Assembly: GCF_009618275.1 (NCBI RefSeq)
Contig: NZ_WIAD01000022.1
Location: 1-64,000, forward strand
Source: Roseimaritima sediminicola
GTDB taxonomy: Bacteria > Planctomycetota > Planctomycetia > Pirellulales > Pirellulaceae
DNA: 64,000 bases
Direction of reading: 5' to 3'
Part shown: positions 54,156 to 64,000 of the stretch, piece by piece
Numbering within the stretch: the first letter of the stretch is position 1
Layout of the letters: every line of letters begins with the position of its first letter
Program-made: the position numbers and the translations under genes
Notes under the pieces: generated by a model
The model's database searches: none
What the model was told of the DNA's origin: nothing
What the model saw: the letters and a program-made list of their open reading frames with translations, nothing else

Positions 54156-55322
54156 TAACGCTTCCAGCGTCTTCCAACACTCCAGCTGCATCCGGGGAAT
54201 GTGGAAGGGCCCCTTCCAGTAGTTGCCTTTGGCGGTGGAACTGAGCGTGCCGTCGCGGTGCAGGTAACCGAACCATTCGCCGTGCTGGGCGTCCGGGAAA
54301 TGCGCGTGCGTCCAGTCGTGGATCTGGGTGTGCCACTCGGCGTACTTGGGGTCGCCCGTCAGCTGGTAGGCCAGCAGGCAGGCGATGATGGTTTCGTTCT
54401 GAGGCCACCAGAACTTCATGTCGTGCCAGTACTCCTGCACGGGCAACCCCTTAAGGTCGGTGAAGTACAGGATGCCGCCATGGCGGGCGTCCCAGCCGCG
54501 CTGCCACATCCAGTCCAACATCTGGCATCCGACGCGAATCAATTCCTGATCGCCGCGAAGCTTGCCTTCGTTCAGGATGAACCAGGCGCCCTCGATCGCG
54601 TGTCCGGGGTTCAGCGTCCGCCCGTCAAAATGGTCCAGCACTTCGCCGTCGCTGCCCACCGTTTCCATGACGCACTGTAGGTCAGGCTTGATGTGGTGGC
54701 GGCGAATCGATTCGATGCTGCGGTCGATCCAGTGCTCGGCGTCCTCCAAGCCGATCGCCGCTCGCAGCTGCTGGGCCGTGACGATCGTGATCATGGGCAC
54801 GGCCAGGGAGCGGGTGGGACGCACGTCGGTAAACTTGGGTTCGACGTTCTGCGGGTTTTCGCTGTGGTCGACGAACCGCCGAAACGCGCGTCGCGCCTTC
54901 TCGGCGTCTTCGGGGCGCCCGGTGATGCGTGCCAACCCGGCGTAGGCGACCGCTGCAAAGCTTTCCGAAAACGCGTAGCGGCGTTTGCGCAGCGGGCGGC
55001 CATCGCGGGTCAGCAGGAACCACATCCGGCCGTCGGCCGGATCGAAGCAGTGGGCGTCCAGGAAGTCCGCGCCGTGCTGGGCCAATCGCAACCACTCGTC
55101 TCGAGCTTCGACGCGGTGGTACAGCTCGGTCAACAACCACGTAAAGCGGCCCTGTTGCCAAACGGCCTTGTCGGTATCGATCACCCGGCCTTCACGGTCC
55201 AGGGCGGTGAGGAAACCGCCGTGCTGGGAGTCGACCCCGTGAGCGGTCCAGAACGGCAAGACGTCTTCCAGCAGCCCGTCGCGATAGACGGAAATTAATT
55301 CGTTGATGCGGTTGCGGTTCAT
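54153..55322 (-). CDS. N-acylglucosamine 2-epimerase (AGE) family protein
   Basis: A 389-residue cytosolic (alpha/alpha)6-barrel enzyme. Family signs are WTAHGVDSQHGGF near the N-terminus, the central YAFSESFAAVAYAGLARITG, and the three catalytic-type segments with His: LNPGHAIEGAW, KFWWPQNETIIACLL and EWFGYLHRDG. The family includes N-acylglucosamine, cellobiose and mannose epimerases or isomerases; the substrate cannot be fixed here. ATG 55322 begins the conserved part, since the upstream frame reads through REP repeats. It is convergent with groEL. Confidence 0.88.
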   Translation of the reverse strand: MNRNRINELISVYRDGLLEDVLPFWTAHGVDSQHGGFLTALDREGRVIDTDKAVWQQGRFTWLLTELYHRVEARDEWLRLAQHGADFLDAHCFDPADGRMWFLLTRDGRPLRKRRYAFSESFAAVAYAGLARITGRPEDAEKARRAFRRFVDHSENPQNVEPKFTDVRPTRSLAVPMITIVTAQQLRAAIGLEDAEHWIDRSIESIRRHHIKPDLQCVMETVGSDGEVLDHFDGRTLNPGHAIEGAWFILNEGKLRGDQELIRVGCQMLDWMWQRGWDARHGGILYFTDLKGLPVQEYWHDMKFWWPQNETIIACLLAYQLTGDPKYAEWHTQIHDWTHAHFPDAQHGEWFGYLHRDGTLSSTAKGNYWKGPFHIPRMQLECWKTLEAL

Positions 55323-55330
55323 ATGGTTCC

Positions 55331-55450
55331 CAGTGGCATCGGCTTCCAGCCTGTGAAGAGTAGCACGGCTGTCCCAGCCGTGAACCAACACACGGTCTCG
55401 GCTGGGACAGCCGAGCTACTATTTGTGGCATCGGCTTTGAGCCTGTGCCG
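55331..55450. repeat. REP families A and B cluster
   Basis: Two diverged family A units (GTGGCATCGGCTTCCAGCC and GTGGCATCGGCTTTGAGCC) flank two facing family B hairpins (CGGCTGTCCCAGCCG and CTCGGCTGGGACAGCCGAG). The cluster fills the gap between the AGE-family and C45-hydrolase genes. Confidence 0.8.
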
Positions 55451-55452
55451 CT

Positions 55453-58269
<2,817 letters not shown>

Positions 58270-58496
58270 GGAGGTTGCCTCAGAATAAAAACGCGGAGAC
58301 GAGGTTTTTCGGGAACGGCCGCAACCCGCTGGCAGACCTGGCGGCCCGGCCGGAGGATTATACTGCAAACGCCGCTAAGCTTCCGCCGCCGGAGCGGGAA
58401 ACCGAATCCGCGGAGTGTGAAGAAAACCCCGCAGAGGGTGGTTAGAATGATTCCCACTCTCCTGCTCCTCCCTCCTTTTTGGTTCCGAGACAACCC

Positions 58497-59897
58497 ATGT
58501 TCCGCCTGCTCTTTTCCGTGTGTTTGCTGTTCGCATCCGGCTCTGCCGTCCGGGGCGAAACCCGGCTACCGAACTTTGTCATTATCTTTGCCGACGATCA
58601 AGGCTACGGCGATCTGGGCTGCTTTGGTTCGGAAACGATTGCCACGCCGCACATCGACCGGATGGCCGCCGAAGGTCGGCGGTTGACCAACTTCATGGTC
58701 GCTTCGCCGGTGTGCACGCCTTCGCGAGCGGCCCTGTTGACCGGTTCCTATCCCAAACGTGTCGGCCTGCATCAACACGTCCTGTTTCCGCAGTCGACCA
58801 AGGGCTTGCATCCCGAGGAACACACGATCGCCGACCACTTGAAGGCGGCCGGGTACGCGACCGGTTGCTTTGGCAAATGGCATCTCGGGCATCACCCCGA
58901 AACCCTGCCGCGTCAGAACGGCTTTGATGTCTACTTCGGCATCCCCTACTCCAACGACATGAACCATCCCGACAACAAACGCAAGCCGCGGATCAGTTCG
59001 GACAATCTTTGGAAGGACCAGGAAAGTGCGGTGAAGTATTGGAACACGCCCTTGATCGAGAATGAAGAGATTGTCGAGTTGCCCGTCGATCAACGCACCA
59101 TCACCCGCCGCTATACCGACCGGGCGATCGATTTTATCGAGCAGCATCAGGACCAGCCGTTCTTTGTGTATCTGCCGCACAGCATGCCGCACATCCCGTT
59201 GTACGTGCCCGAGAACGCCTACGATTCGGATCCGCAGAACGCGTACAAGTGCGTGATCGAACATATCGACGCCGAGGTCGGCCGATTGATGGACACGATT
59301 CGCGAACTGGACCTCGCCGAGGACACCATCGTCATCTACACCTCGGACAACGGTCCCTGGTTGCAGTTCAAGAACCACGGCGGATCGGCCGGACCGCTGC
59401 GAGCTGGAAAAGGGACGACCTTCGAAGGCGGGCAACGCGTGCCCTGTGTGGTCTGGGGACCGGGCCGTGTGCCGGCCGGCACCGAGTGCAGCGAGTTGGT
59501 CGCGACGATCGATCTGCTGCCTTCGATCGCGTCGCTGATCGATCGGCCGCTGCCCGAAGATCGTCAAATCGATGGGCAGGACATGTCCAGTTGCCTGGTC
59601 AGCGAAACGTGCCAGAACCCGCGAGAGGAGTACTTGTACTACACCTCGCACGGACAGATCGAAGGTATCCGCCAGGGCAAGTGGAAGTTGTTGGTCAAGT
59701 ATCCCCGGCGGCGCGGCAACCGCGCGCGCGGCGAGAAAGTCGCGCCCGAAGTCCTGCTGTTTGATTTGGATCGGGACGTTGGCGAGGCGAATAATTTGGC
59801 GGACGAGCATCCGCAGTTGGTGCAGTCTTTGCAGCAACGCATGCTCCAGCGAGATGCCGAAATCGAAGCGGCCGCCCGTGCACCCTGGACCAAGTAG
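58497..59897 (+). CDS. Secreted arylsulfatase (formylglycine-dependent, family S1)
   Basis: A protein of about 466 residues with a signal peptide (about 1-20, GSAVRGET). Calcium-site Asp33-Asp34 lie in IIFADDQGYGDLG. C73-T-P-S-R is the C-x-P-S-R formylglycine motif (CTPSRAALLTG), followed by GKWHLGH, the HSMPHIPLYVPE His region and YTSDNGPW. All key residues are present, so it should be active once matured by a formylglycine-generating enzyme. It cleaves sulfate esters; sulfated algal polysaccharides are the usual targets in marine planctomycetes, but the substrate is not predictable. ATG 58497 was chosen as the start of the signal peptide. Confidence 0.92.
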   Translation: MFRLLFSVCLLFASGSAVRGETRLPNFVIIFADDQGYGDLGCFGSETIATPHIDRMAAEGRRLTNFMVASPVCTPSRAALLTGSYPKRVGLHQHVLFPQSTKGLHPEEHTIADHLKAAGYATGCFGKWHLGHHPETLPRQNGFDVYFGIPYSNDMNHPDNKRKPRISSDNLWKDQESAVKYWNTPLIENEEIVELPVDQRTITRRYTDRAIDFIEQHQDQPFFVYLPHSMPHIPLYVPENAYDSDPQNAYKCVIEHIDAEVGRLMDTIRELDLAEDTIVIYTSDNGPWLQFKNHGGSAGPLRAGKGTTFEGGQRVPCVVWGPGRVPAGTECSELVATIDLLPSIASLIDRPLPEDRQIDGQDMSSCLVSETCQNPREEYLYYTSHGQIEGIRQGKWKLLVKYPRRRGNRARGEKVAPEVLLFDLDRDVGEANNLADEHPQLVQSLQQRMLQRDAEIEAAARAPWTK

Positions 59898-59899
59898 CC

Positions 59900-61144
59900 T
59901 TGTCATCATCTGTACCCTCTCAGGAAACCACCACCCAAGCGTCTCCGCCGACGACTCCCTCGTTGGTGGAGATCGGGGTCGTGATCGCCGGCACGTTGGA
60001 CTCGGTCGATTCGCTGGCCACCAAGCAGGCGATGGAACTGTTGCGGTCGTTCATGGCGTTGCACTTTCCGGACTTCAAGTTCCGCATCGCCCGCGTCCGG
60101 CGGCCGGAACTGTCTTCTGAGGGACGGGTGCAACCCAGTGTGTTGTTGTTGCAGGCGGTGGAGGATCGCGACGCGAGTCACTGGGATTTTGTGTTCGTGG
60201 TTACCGCTGCGGAATTGGCCGGTCATTATTCGCCGTTTTGTTTTGCCGCCCTCAGCCGGCCGCTGGATGCGGGCGTGTTTTCGCTGTCTTTGATCGACCC
60301 GATCGTGGCCGGCGTGGAAATGGAAGACGAGCAGCGCGTGGAATTGATCGCCAAGCGGTTGAGCCGATTGATGCTGCATGCCCTGGGCCATCTAGCCGGA
60401 TTGCCGGCCAGCCAACGGAGGGACGAACTGTTGTTTCATCCGGCCCATGCCGGCGACCTGGACAAGATGCGTTCGCTGGACGAAGAGTCGGTCGAAACCC
60501 AGCGGATGGCGTTTGCGGAAGTGGCGGACCAGCGTCTGGAGGAGTACACCCGGCGTCCGACCAATCGGTGGATGTTTTCGCTGCGGGCCGCCTGGATCAA
60601 TCGTCGCGAGATCCTGCAGGCGATTCGGGGGGCGCGGCCTTGGCAATTTCCGCACCGTCTGAGCCGTTTGACGATCGCTTCGGTCAGTACGGTGGCCATT
60701 TTGTTGATGACCGCCGAAGCCTGGGACTTGGGGCTCTCGCAGGACGGACTGCACCTGGCGCTGCTGGTGCTCGCGGCCCTGTGGGTGACGACCGTTTATG
60801 TGATCATTCGACAGCAGTTGCTGATGCGGCGAAGTCGCCGGATTACCGAGCAATCCGTGGTGACCGCCGTGTCGGCCCTGGGCATCGTGCTGGTTGGCAT
60901 GGCGGTGACCTGGACGGCGCTGTTCGGACTGGGCAGTGTGGTAAGTTGGTTATTGTTCGAACCGGAATTGATCGTCGCCTGGGCCGGAGCCTCGGAACTG
61001 AACGCGTCGCGGGTGGGCTGGGCGACGGTTTTTCGGATGAATCTGTTTACCGCTTCGATTGGGCTGCTGATTGGCGCGCTAGGTGCAAGCTTTGAATCTC
61101 AACATTACTTTCGCCACATCATTTTTGTGGACGAAGAGATCTGA
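59900..61144 (+). CDS. Metzincin-like membrane protein lacking the catalytic Glu
   Basis: A 414-residue protein starting at TTG three bases after the sulfatase stop, so it is probably cotranscribed with it. Residues 20-200 look like an archaemetzincin-type alpha/beta domain (SLVEIGVVIAG ... DFVFVVTAAELAG ... SLSLIDP). The motif H160-ALGH-LAGL matches HExxHxxG except that Glu is Ala and the third His is not seen, so protease activity is doubtful. Residues about 250-400 hold four membrane helices (TIASVSTVAILLM; LALLVLAALWVTTVYVII; VVTAVSALGIVLVGMAV; LFTASIGLLIGALG). The function is unknown. Confidence 0.7.
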   Translation: MSSSVPSQETTTQASPPTTPSLVEIGVVIAGTLDSVDSLATKQAMELLRSFMALHFPDFKFRIARVRRPELSSEGRVQPSVLLLQAVEDRDASHWDFVFVVTAAELAGHYSPFCFAALSRPLDAGVFSLSLIDPIVAGVEMEDEQRVELIAKRLSRLMLHALGHLAGLPASQRRDELLFHPAHAGDLDKMRSLDEESVETQRMAFAEVADQRLEEYTRRPTNRWMFSLRAAWINRREILQAIRGARPWQFPHRLSRLTIASVSTVAILLMTAEAWDLGLSQDGLHLALLVLAALWVTTVYVIIRQQLLMRRSRRITEQSVVTAVSALGIVLVGMAVTWTALFGLGSVVSWLLFEPELIVAWAGASELNASRVGWATVFRMNLFTASIGLLIGALGASFESQHYFRHIIFVDEEI

Positions 61145-61204
61145 GTTTCACGACGTCGTGTCCCCTGCACGACGTCTTGGCCCCCATGCAAGAGAAGGCC
61201 CGTC

Positions 61205-61825
61205 ATGGATCAATGGATCGAAGGGATCCTGGAGCAGTTTGGACCCACCGGGGTCGCCCTGCTGATGTTGTTGGAGAACGTCTTCCCGCCCATTCCCTCG
61301 GAGGTGGTCATGCCCTGGGCCGGTTATGCGGTCAGCCAGGGGCGGATGTCGTTCTGGGCCGCGGTGCTGGCCGGCAGCATCGGTTCCTTTGCCGGGGCGT
61401 CGCTGTGGTACTGGTTGGCCCGCTGGGTCGGCCAGGAGCGACTGGGCCGCTGGGTCGAAGGGCACGGGGCATGGCTGACCATCACGCCACGCGATCTGGA
61501 ACAGGTCGACAAGTGGTTCGAACGCTGGGGCGCGTGGGCGGTGTTGCTGTGTCGCTTGATCCCGGGGTTGAGAACGCTGATCAGTGTCCCGGCAGGCGTC
61601 GCGGAGATGCCGGTCGGACGATTTCACCTCTTTACGGCTTTGGGCACGATCGCCTGGACCGCCCTGTTGGCCGGTATCGGCTGGTACCTGGGCGATCAGT
61701 ATGGCGATCTGGCCGGACCGCTGGGCTGGGTCAGTACGGCCGTGGTGTTAGGACTGCTGTTGTGGTGGCTCACGCGATTGGTTCGCCAGCACCGCCAACG
61801 CCCCTCGGCAGCGAAAACTTCGTAA
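61205..61825 (+). CDS. DedA-family membrane protein
   Basis: A 206-residue polytopic membrane protein. Family marks are the start LLMLLENVFPPIPSEVVMP with conserved E and PxP, GSFAGASLWYWLARWVG, and the G(x)3R-like FERWGAWAVLLCRLIPGLRTLISVPAG. DedA/DTT proteins act in phospholipid flipping and membrane-potential homeostasis. It starts 60 bp after the metzincin-like gene. The ATG is preceded by AAGGCCCGTC, a modest ribosome-binding site. Confidence 0.92.
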   Translation: MDQWIEGILEQFGPTGVALLMLLENVFPPIPSEVVMPWAGYAVSQGRMSFWAAVLAGSIGSFAGASLWYWLARWVGQERLGRWVEGHGAWLTITPRDLEQVDKWFERWGAWAVLLCRLIPGLRTLISVPAGVAEMPVGRFHLFTALGTIAWTALLAGIGWYLGDQYGDLAGPLGWVSTAVVLGLLLWWLTRLVRQHRQRPSAAKTS

Positions 61826-61872
61826 CCGAAGTCGCCAGACTTTGGCGGGGCGGGTTTGAGATTTGCTGACTT

Positions 61873-62172
61873 CGGCGGAATCTATGTATGAAGAGAACAG
61901 ATTTCCCCCCCTCTCCCCCGCTGCGCCGCGAGCGTCAGCGAGTGAAGCAGTGGTGGGAGAGGGGCCGGGGGTGAGGGGGCTCAGGTGCAACGGAATGACT
62001 CATTGCGTACGCCTTTCCGATTCCCGCACCGCATCGAAATACGGAAGTGGTGCTGCTGCTCTGCAATCCCCCTCACCCCCGACCCCTCTCCCCCGAAGCC
62101 TGACTCGCTTAGGCTCGCCAGGCTTCGGGGGAGAGGGGAGAAATCTGTTCTCTTCAACCTTAGATTCCGCCG
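61873..62172. repeat. Palindromic composite element with two hairpin cores, 300 bp
   Basis: The outer inverted repeats (CGGCGGAATCTATGTATG at the left; its near complement TTAGATTCCGCCG at the right) extend over about 33 bp including GAAGAGAACAGATTTC. The two inner C-rich/G-rich palindromes (about 61904-61976 and 62070-62142) are separated by about 95 bp. REP halves lie outside both ends. It occupies most of the gap 61826-62289; no gene is seen there. Confidence 0.85.
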
Positions 62173-62289
62173 GAGCCAGGAGGTTTGAGATGGTCACGGG
62201 CCGATCATGAGTCGGCCCCCGACCTACAACCAAACTCTGGCGAGTTCAGCTACGGGTGTGTCCTTCTTGGACATGAGCGCTTCATTCGT

Positions 62290-63435
62290 TTAGTACCGGA
62301 AGATGGCGGCGACCGCGTGCGGTGGGTTCTCGCGCTGGTACTCCAGCACCGTGCCTCCCGAACGCAGGGTTTCCCGGACGGCGAGGTTGATCAGGTCCGT
62401 TTCGCCGCCGGCATCCGCTTCGGCTTTGCGCTGTTGGGCGTCAAAGCGACCGGGCTGCGCTTCGTCGGTGCCCAGCAGCAACGTATCGATGCGTCCGTCG
62501 ACTGCGGCGGGCACCAGTTGCTCGAGTTCGGTGGTGGCCTGTTGGTTGGCCAGCGCGGAGCCCAGGCGTTCGCCCACATCGCTCATCGACTGGGCCGTGA
62601 TCTTGCCAGCGGTTTCGACAAGTTTGGATTTAAGACTCTCGTCATCCAAACCGTCGGGACTGGCGTGCAGCACTTCTTCCACATCCACTTGTGGATTGTT
62701 ACTGGCGAAGTGACCGGCCACCTCATTGGTGGCGATCAGGATCAGCGGCGCTTCGACGTCCAGCATCGCGTCGGCGACCAGTTTGCCGACCTTGTTCAGA
62801 TACTGCCGGCGGTCGGCTTCGATTTTGTCTTCACCCTCACCATGCCCGTGGTAATTCACGTTGCCACCGCCGCCCCCTTGGTTGGGTGCGCCCTGGGACG
62901 AATACTGCAGTTGCTCTTCCGGATCACGAGGCGTGACCAATTCTCGCATCGTGACCGGGAACTCGCCCGAGGTCAGCTCAAAGGCATCGTGTTCGTTGCA
63001 CTGGAACATCCTCGCTCGATCCCACGTCAGGGCCAGCGCCCGCGCGTCGCCTCCACCGCAACTCGCTGCGGCGATCGAACGCAGGTAGAACTGCGAACCA
63101 ACGACGACTTTCTCCTCCGGTGCAAAGCTCAGTTTGAAGGCGTGTTCGCCGTTCTCGGAAACAAACAGGGCAAAACCGACCGCTTGATGCTGCCAGAACG
63201 TAAAGTCGTGCTCCAGTTTGGCCAGTTCCTGCAGCCGTCCAGTCAGGGCGTCGCTGCGATCGCCCACGCGATCGATTGCCTCGGTGATCAGGTTCTTGAA
63301 ACGAATCGGGTTCTGGGTGGAATCGCGACCCGATTGGTGGGTTCGCATCAACAGCGACACAGAGATATCGGATTCGTGGCTGAGCAGATCAACCAGTTGT
63401 TGCCGGGTCGGGTTTTCGATTGTTGATAAAGGCAT
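62290..63435 (-). CDS. baeRF-type (archaeo-eukaryotic release-factor-like) protein
   Basis: A protein of about 381 residues from ATG 63435, where MPLSTIENPTRQQLVDLLSH begins; an upstream in-frame extension has no protein-like character. An N-terminal alpha/beta part (SVSLLMRTH ... AVGFALFVSENG) is followed by a Gly-rich loop (GAPNQGGGGGNVNYHGHGEG), a helix (EADRRQYLNKVGKLVADAML), a strand APLILIATNEV and a C-terminal Rossmann-like part. This matches the bacterial archaeo-eukaryotic release factor (baeRF) superfamily, proposed to act on ribosomes in stress or conflict. There is no GGQ. It lies beside a PRC-barrel gene. Confidence 0.7.
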   Translation of the reverse strand: MPLSTIENPTRQQLVDLLSHESDISVSLLMRTHQSGRDSTQNPIRFKNLITEAIDRVGDRSDALTGRLQELAKLEHDFTFWQHQAVGFALFVSENGEHAFKLSFAPEEKVVVGSQFYLRSIAAASCGGGDARALALTWDRARMFQCNEHDAFELTSGEFPVTMRELVTPRDPEEQLQYSSQGAPNQGGGGGNVNYHGHGEGEDKIEADRRQYLNKVGKLVADAMLDVEAPLILIATNEVAGHFASNNPQVDVEEVLHASPDGLDDESLKSKLVETAGKITAQSMSDVGERLGSALANQQATTELEQLVPAAVDGRIDTLLLGTDEAQPGRFDAQQRKAEADAGGETDLINLAVRETLRSGGTVLEYQRENPPHAVAAIFRY

Positions 63436-63533
63436 AGCAGGATCTTGGCGTACGGGTAATCGGATTCCTCGTCCAGCGGTTGCTGATAACGAACGGGTAC
63501 CACGAAGACCGTGCAAATCCAATGCCGACGTGT

Positions 63534-64000
63534 TTACATCATCCAGTAACCGGGCCGATCGTAGTGCTCGTGCAAGCGTTGTTCGTACTCCCGTTCGATG
63601 GGCCGAGAGGGATCGAATTTGGGGGAATCCAGGATTTGCTGCCGCGTCATCGCGATATGGACGGCCGCTTCGGTCCAGGAGATGCGTTCGATCCACTGTG
63701 GAGCGACCATCACCTTGCGTCCCGGCAGCCAATTGCGGGTGTCGATCACCAGGTACCGGATGCTCCAGCTGTGGTCATCGAGGACGAAATCTTCGACATG
63801 TCCGATGCTGTCGTCGTCGGCTTCGATCGCGTAATTGATGACTTCGCTGCAGCTGCGCAAGTTTGGCGAGTCGGTTTCGGGGGTGGATTCGGGCCGCGCC
63901 GCGTCGACCGGAACCGTGGTGCCCAGCGGGATCGGCGGTGGTTCGCCGCCGGCCAAGGGCTGGGCGATTGGTCCCCAGTAAAACGGCATGTCGTAGTACT
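63534..64000 (-). CDS. PRC-barrel-domain protein (partial, cut by the window edge)
   Basis: At least 155 residues; the frame is open to the last base of the window, so the N-terminal part is missing (an internal Met at 63989 is preceded by codons for YYD). A Pro-rich linker precedes a PRC-barrel: INYAIEADDDSIGHVEDFVLDD, then WSIRYLVIDTRNWLPGRKV and SPKFDPSRPI. In related proteins two PRC-barrels occur in tandem, so the visible one is probably the second. It may be an RNA- or membrane-associated stress protein. It is separated by 98 bp from the baeRF-like gene on the same strand. Confidence 0.8.
   Translation of the reverse strand, partial: YYDMPFYWGPIAQPLAGGEPPPIPLGTTVPVDAARPESTPETDSPNLRSCSEVINYAIEADDDSIGHVEDFVLDDHSWSIRYLVIDTRNWLPGRKVMVAPQWIERISWTEAAVHIAMTRQQILDSPKFDPSRPIEREYEQRLHEHYDRPGYWMM

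Overview
The window looks like a chromosome segment of a planctomycete, most likely a member of the Pirellulaceae (Rhodopirellula-like). The reasons are high GC, frequent GTG and TTG starts, and at least five surface proteins with the planctomycete N-terminal signature (basic stretch, then a LExR-x-LLA-like motif). A BBP7-type outer-membrane barrel, paired CRTAC1-type proteins, a formylglycine sulfatase, a C45 hydrolase and many short intergenic palindromic repeats point the same way. I recognised no rRNA, tRNA, CRISPR array or phage.

Layout. 0.1-3.2 kb: a radical-SAM/AMMECR1/MEMO triple-fusion protein and a divergent SdpI-like membrane protein. 3.4-23.1 kb: a surface-protein island with a 2614-residue Calx-beta protein, a beta-repeat protein, a DUF11-repeat protein, a dockerin-type protein, a BBP7 barrel and an SdrD-B protein. 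23.3-26 kb: hisA, an M48 membrane protease and a BON protein. 26-31.4 kb: two translationally coupled CRTAC1 proteins. 32-38.2 kb: an aminotransferase, an LptF/LptG permease, a TIGR04283-type glycosyltransferase, an HTH regulator and an HtrA protease. 38.4-43.1 kb: a putative isoprenoid operon (squalene-hopene-cyclase-like enzyme, DUF116-polyprenyl synthetase fusion, chorismate-lyase-like protein).

43.2-44.9 kb: three small genes of lower GC. Two are followed by 91-bp imperfect palindromes built like integron attC sites, so this is probably an integron cassette array with no integrase in view (a CALIN). 45.3-51.2 kb: an M50-like protease, then kdsD, kdsC and a giant LptA/LptC-like protein, which fit Kdo synthesis and LPS export. 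51.1-54.1 kb: a zinc-ribbon protein and groES-groEL. 54.1-64 kb: an AGE-family epimerase, a C45-alpha/beta-hydrolase fusion, a sulfatase, a metzincin-like membrane protein lacking its catalytic Glu, a DedA protein, a baeRF-like protein and a PRC-barrel protein cut by the window end.

Gaps between genes carry four kinds of non-coding repeat: (1) MITE-like elements with TA-flanked inverted ends (17.7, 35.6 and 45.9 kb), two of them inserted exactly in stop codons; (2) C/G-rich palindrome composites (3.2, 31.5, 45.2, 45.8 and 61.9 kb); (3) several REP-like hairpin families; (4) a low-complexity CAAC tract. The points most worth following are the attC-bearing cassettes, the cyclase/prenyl-synthetase/chorismate-lyase-like trio and the stop-codon MITE insertions.
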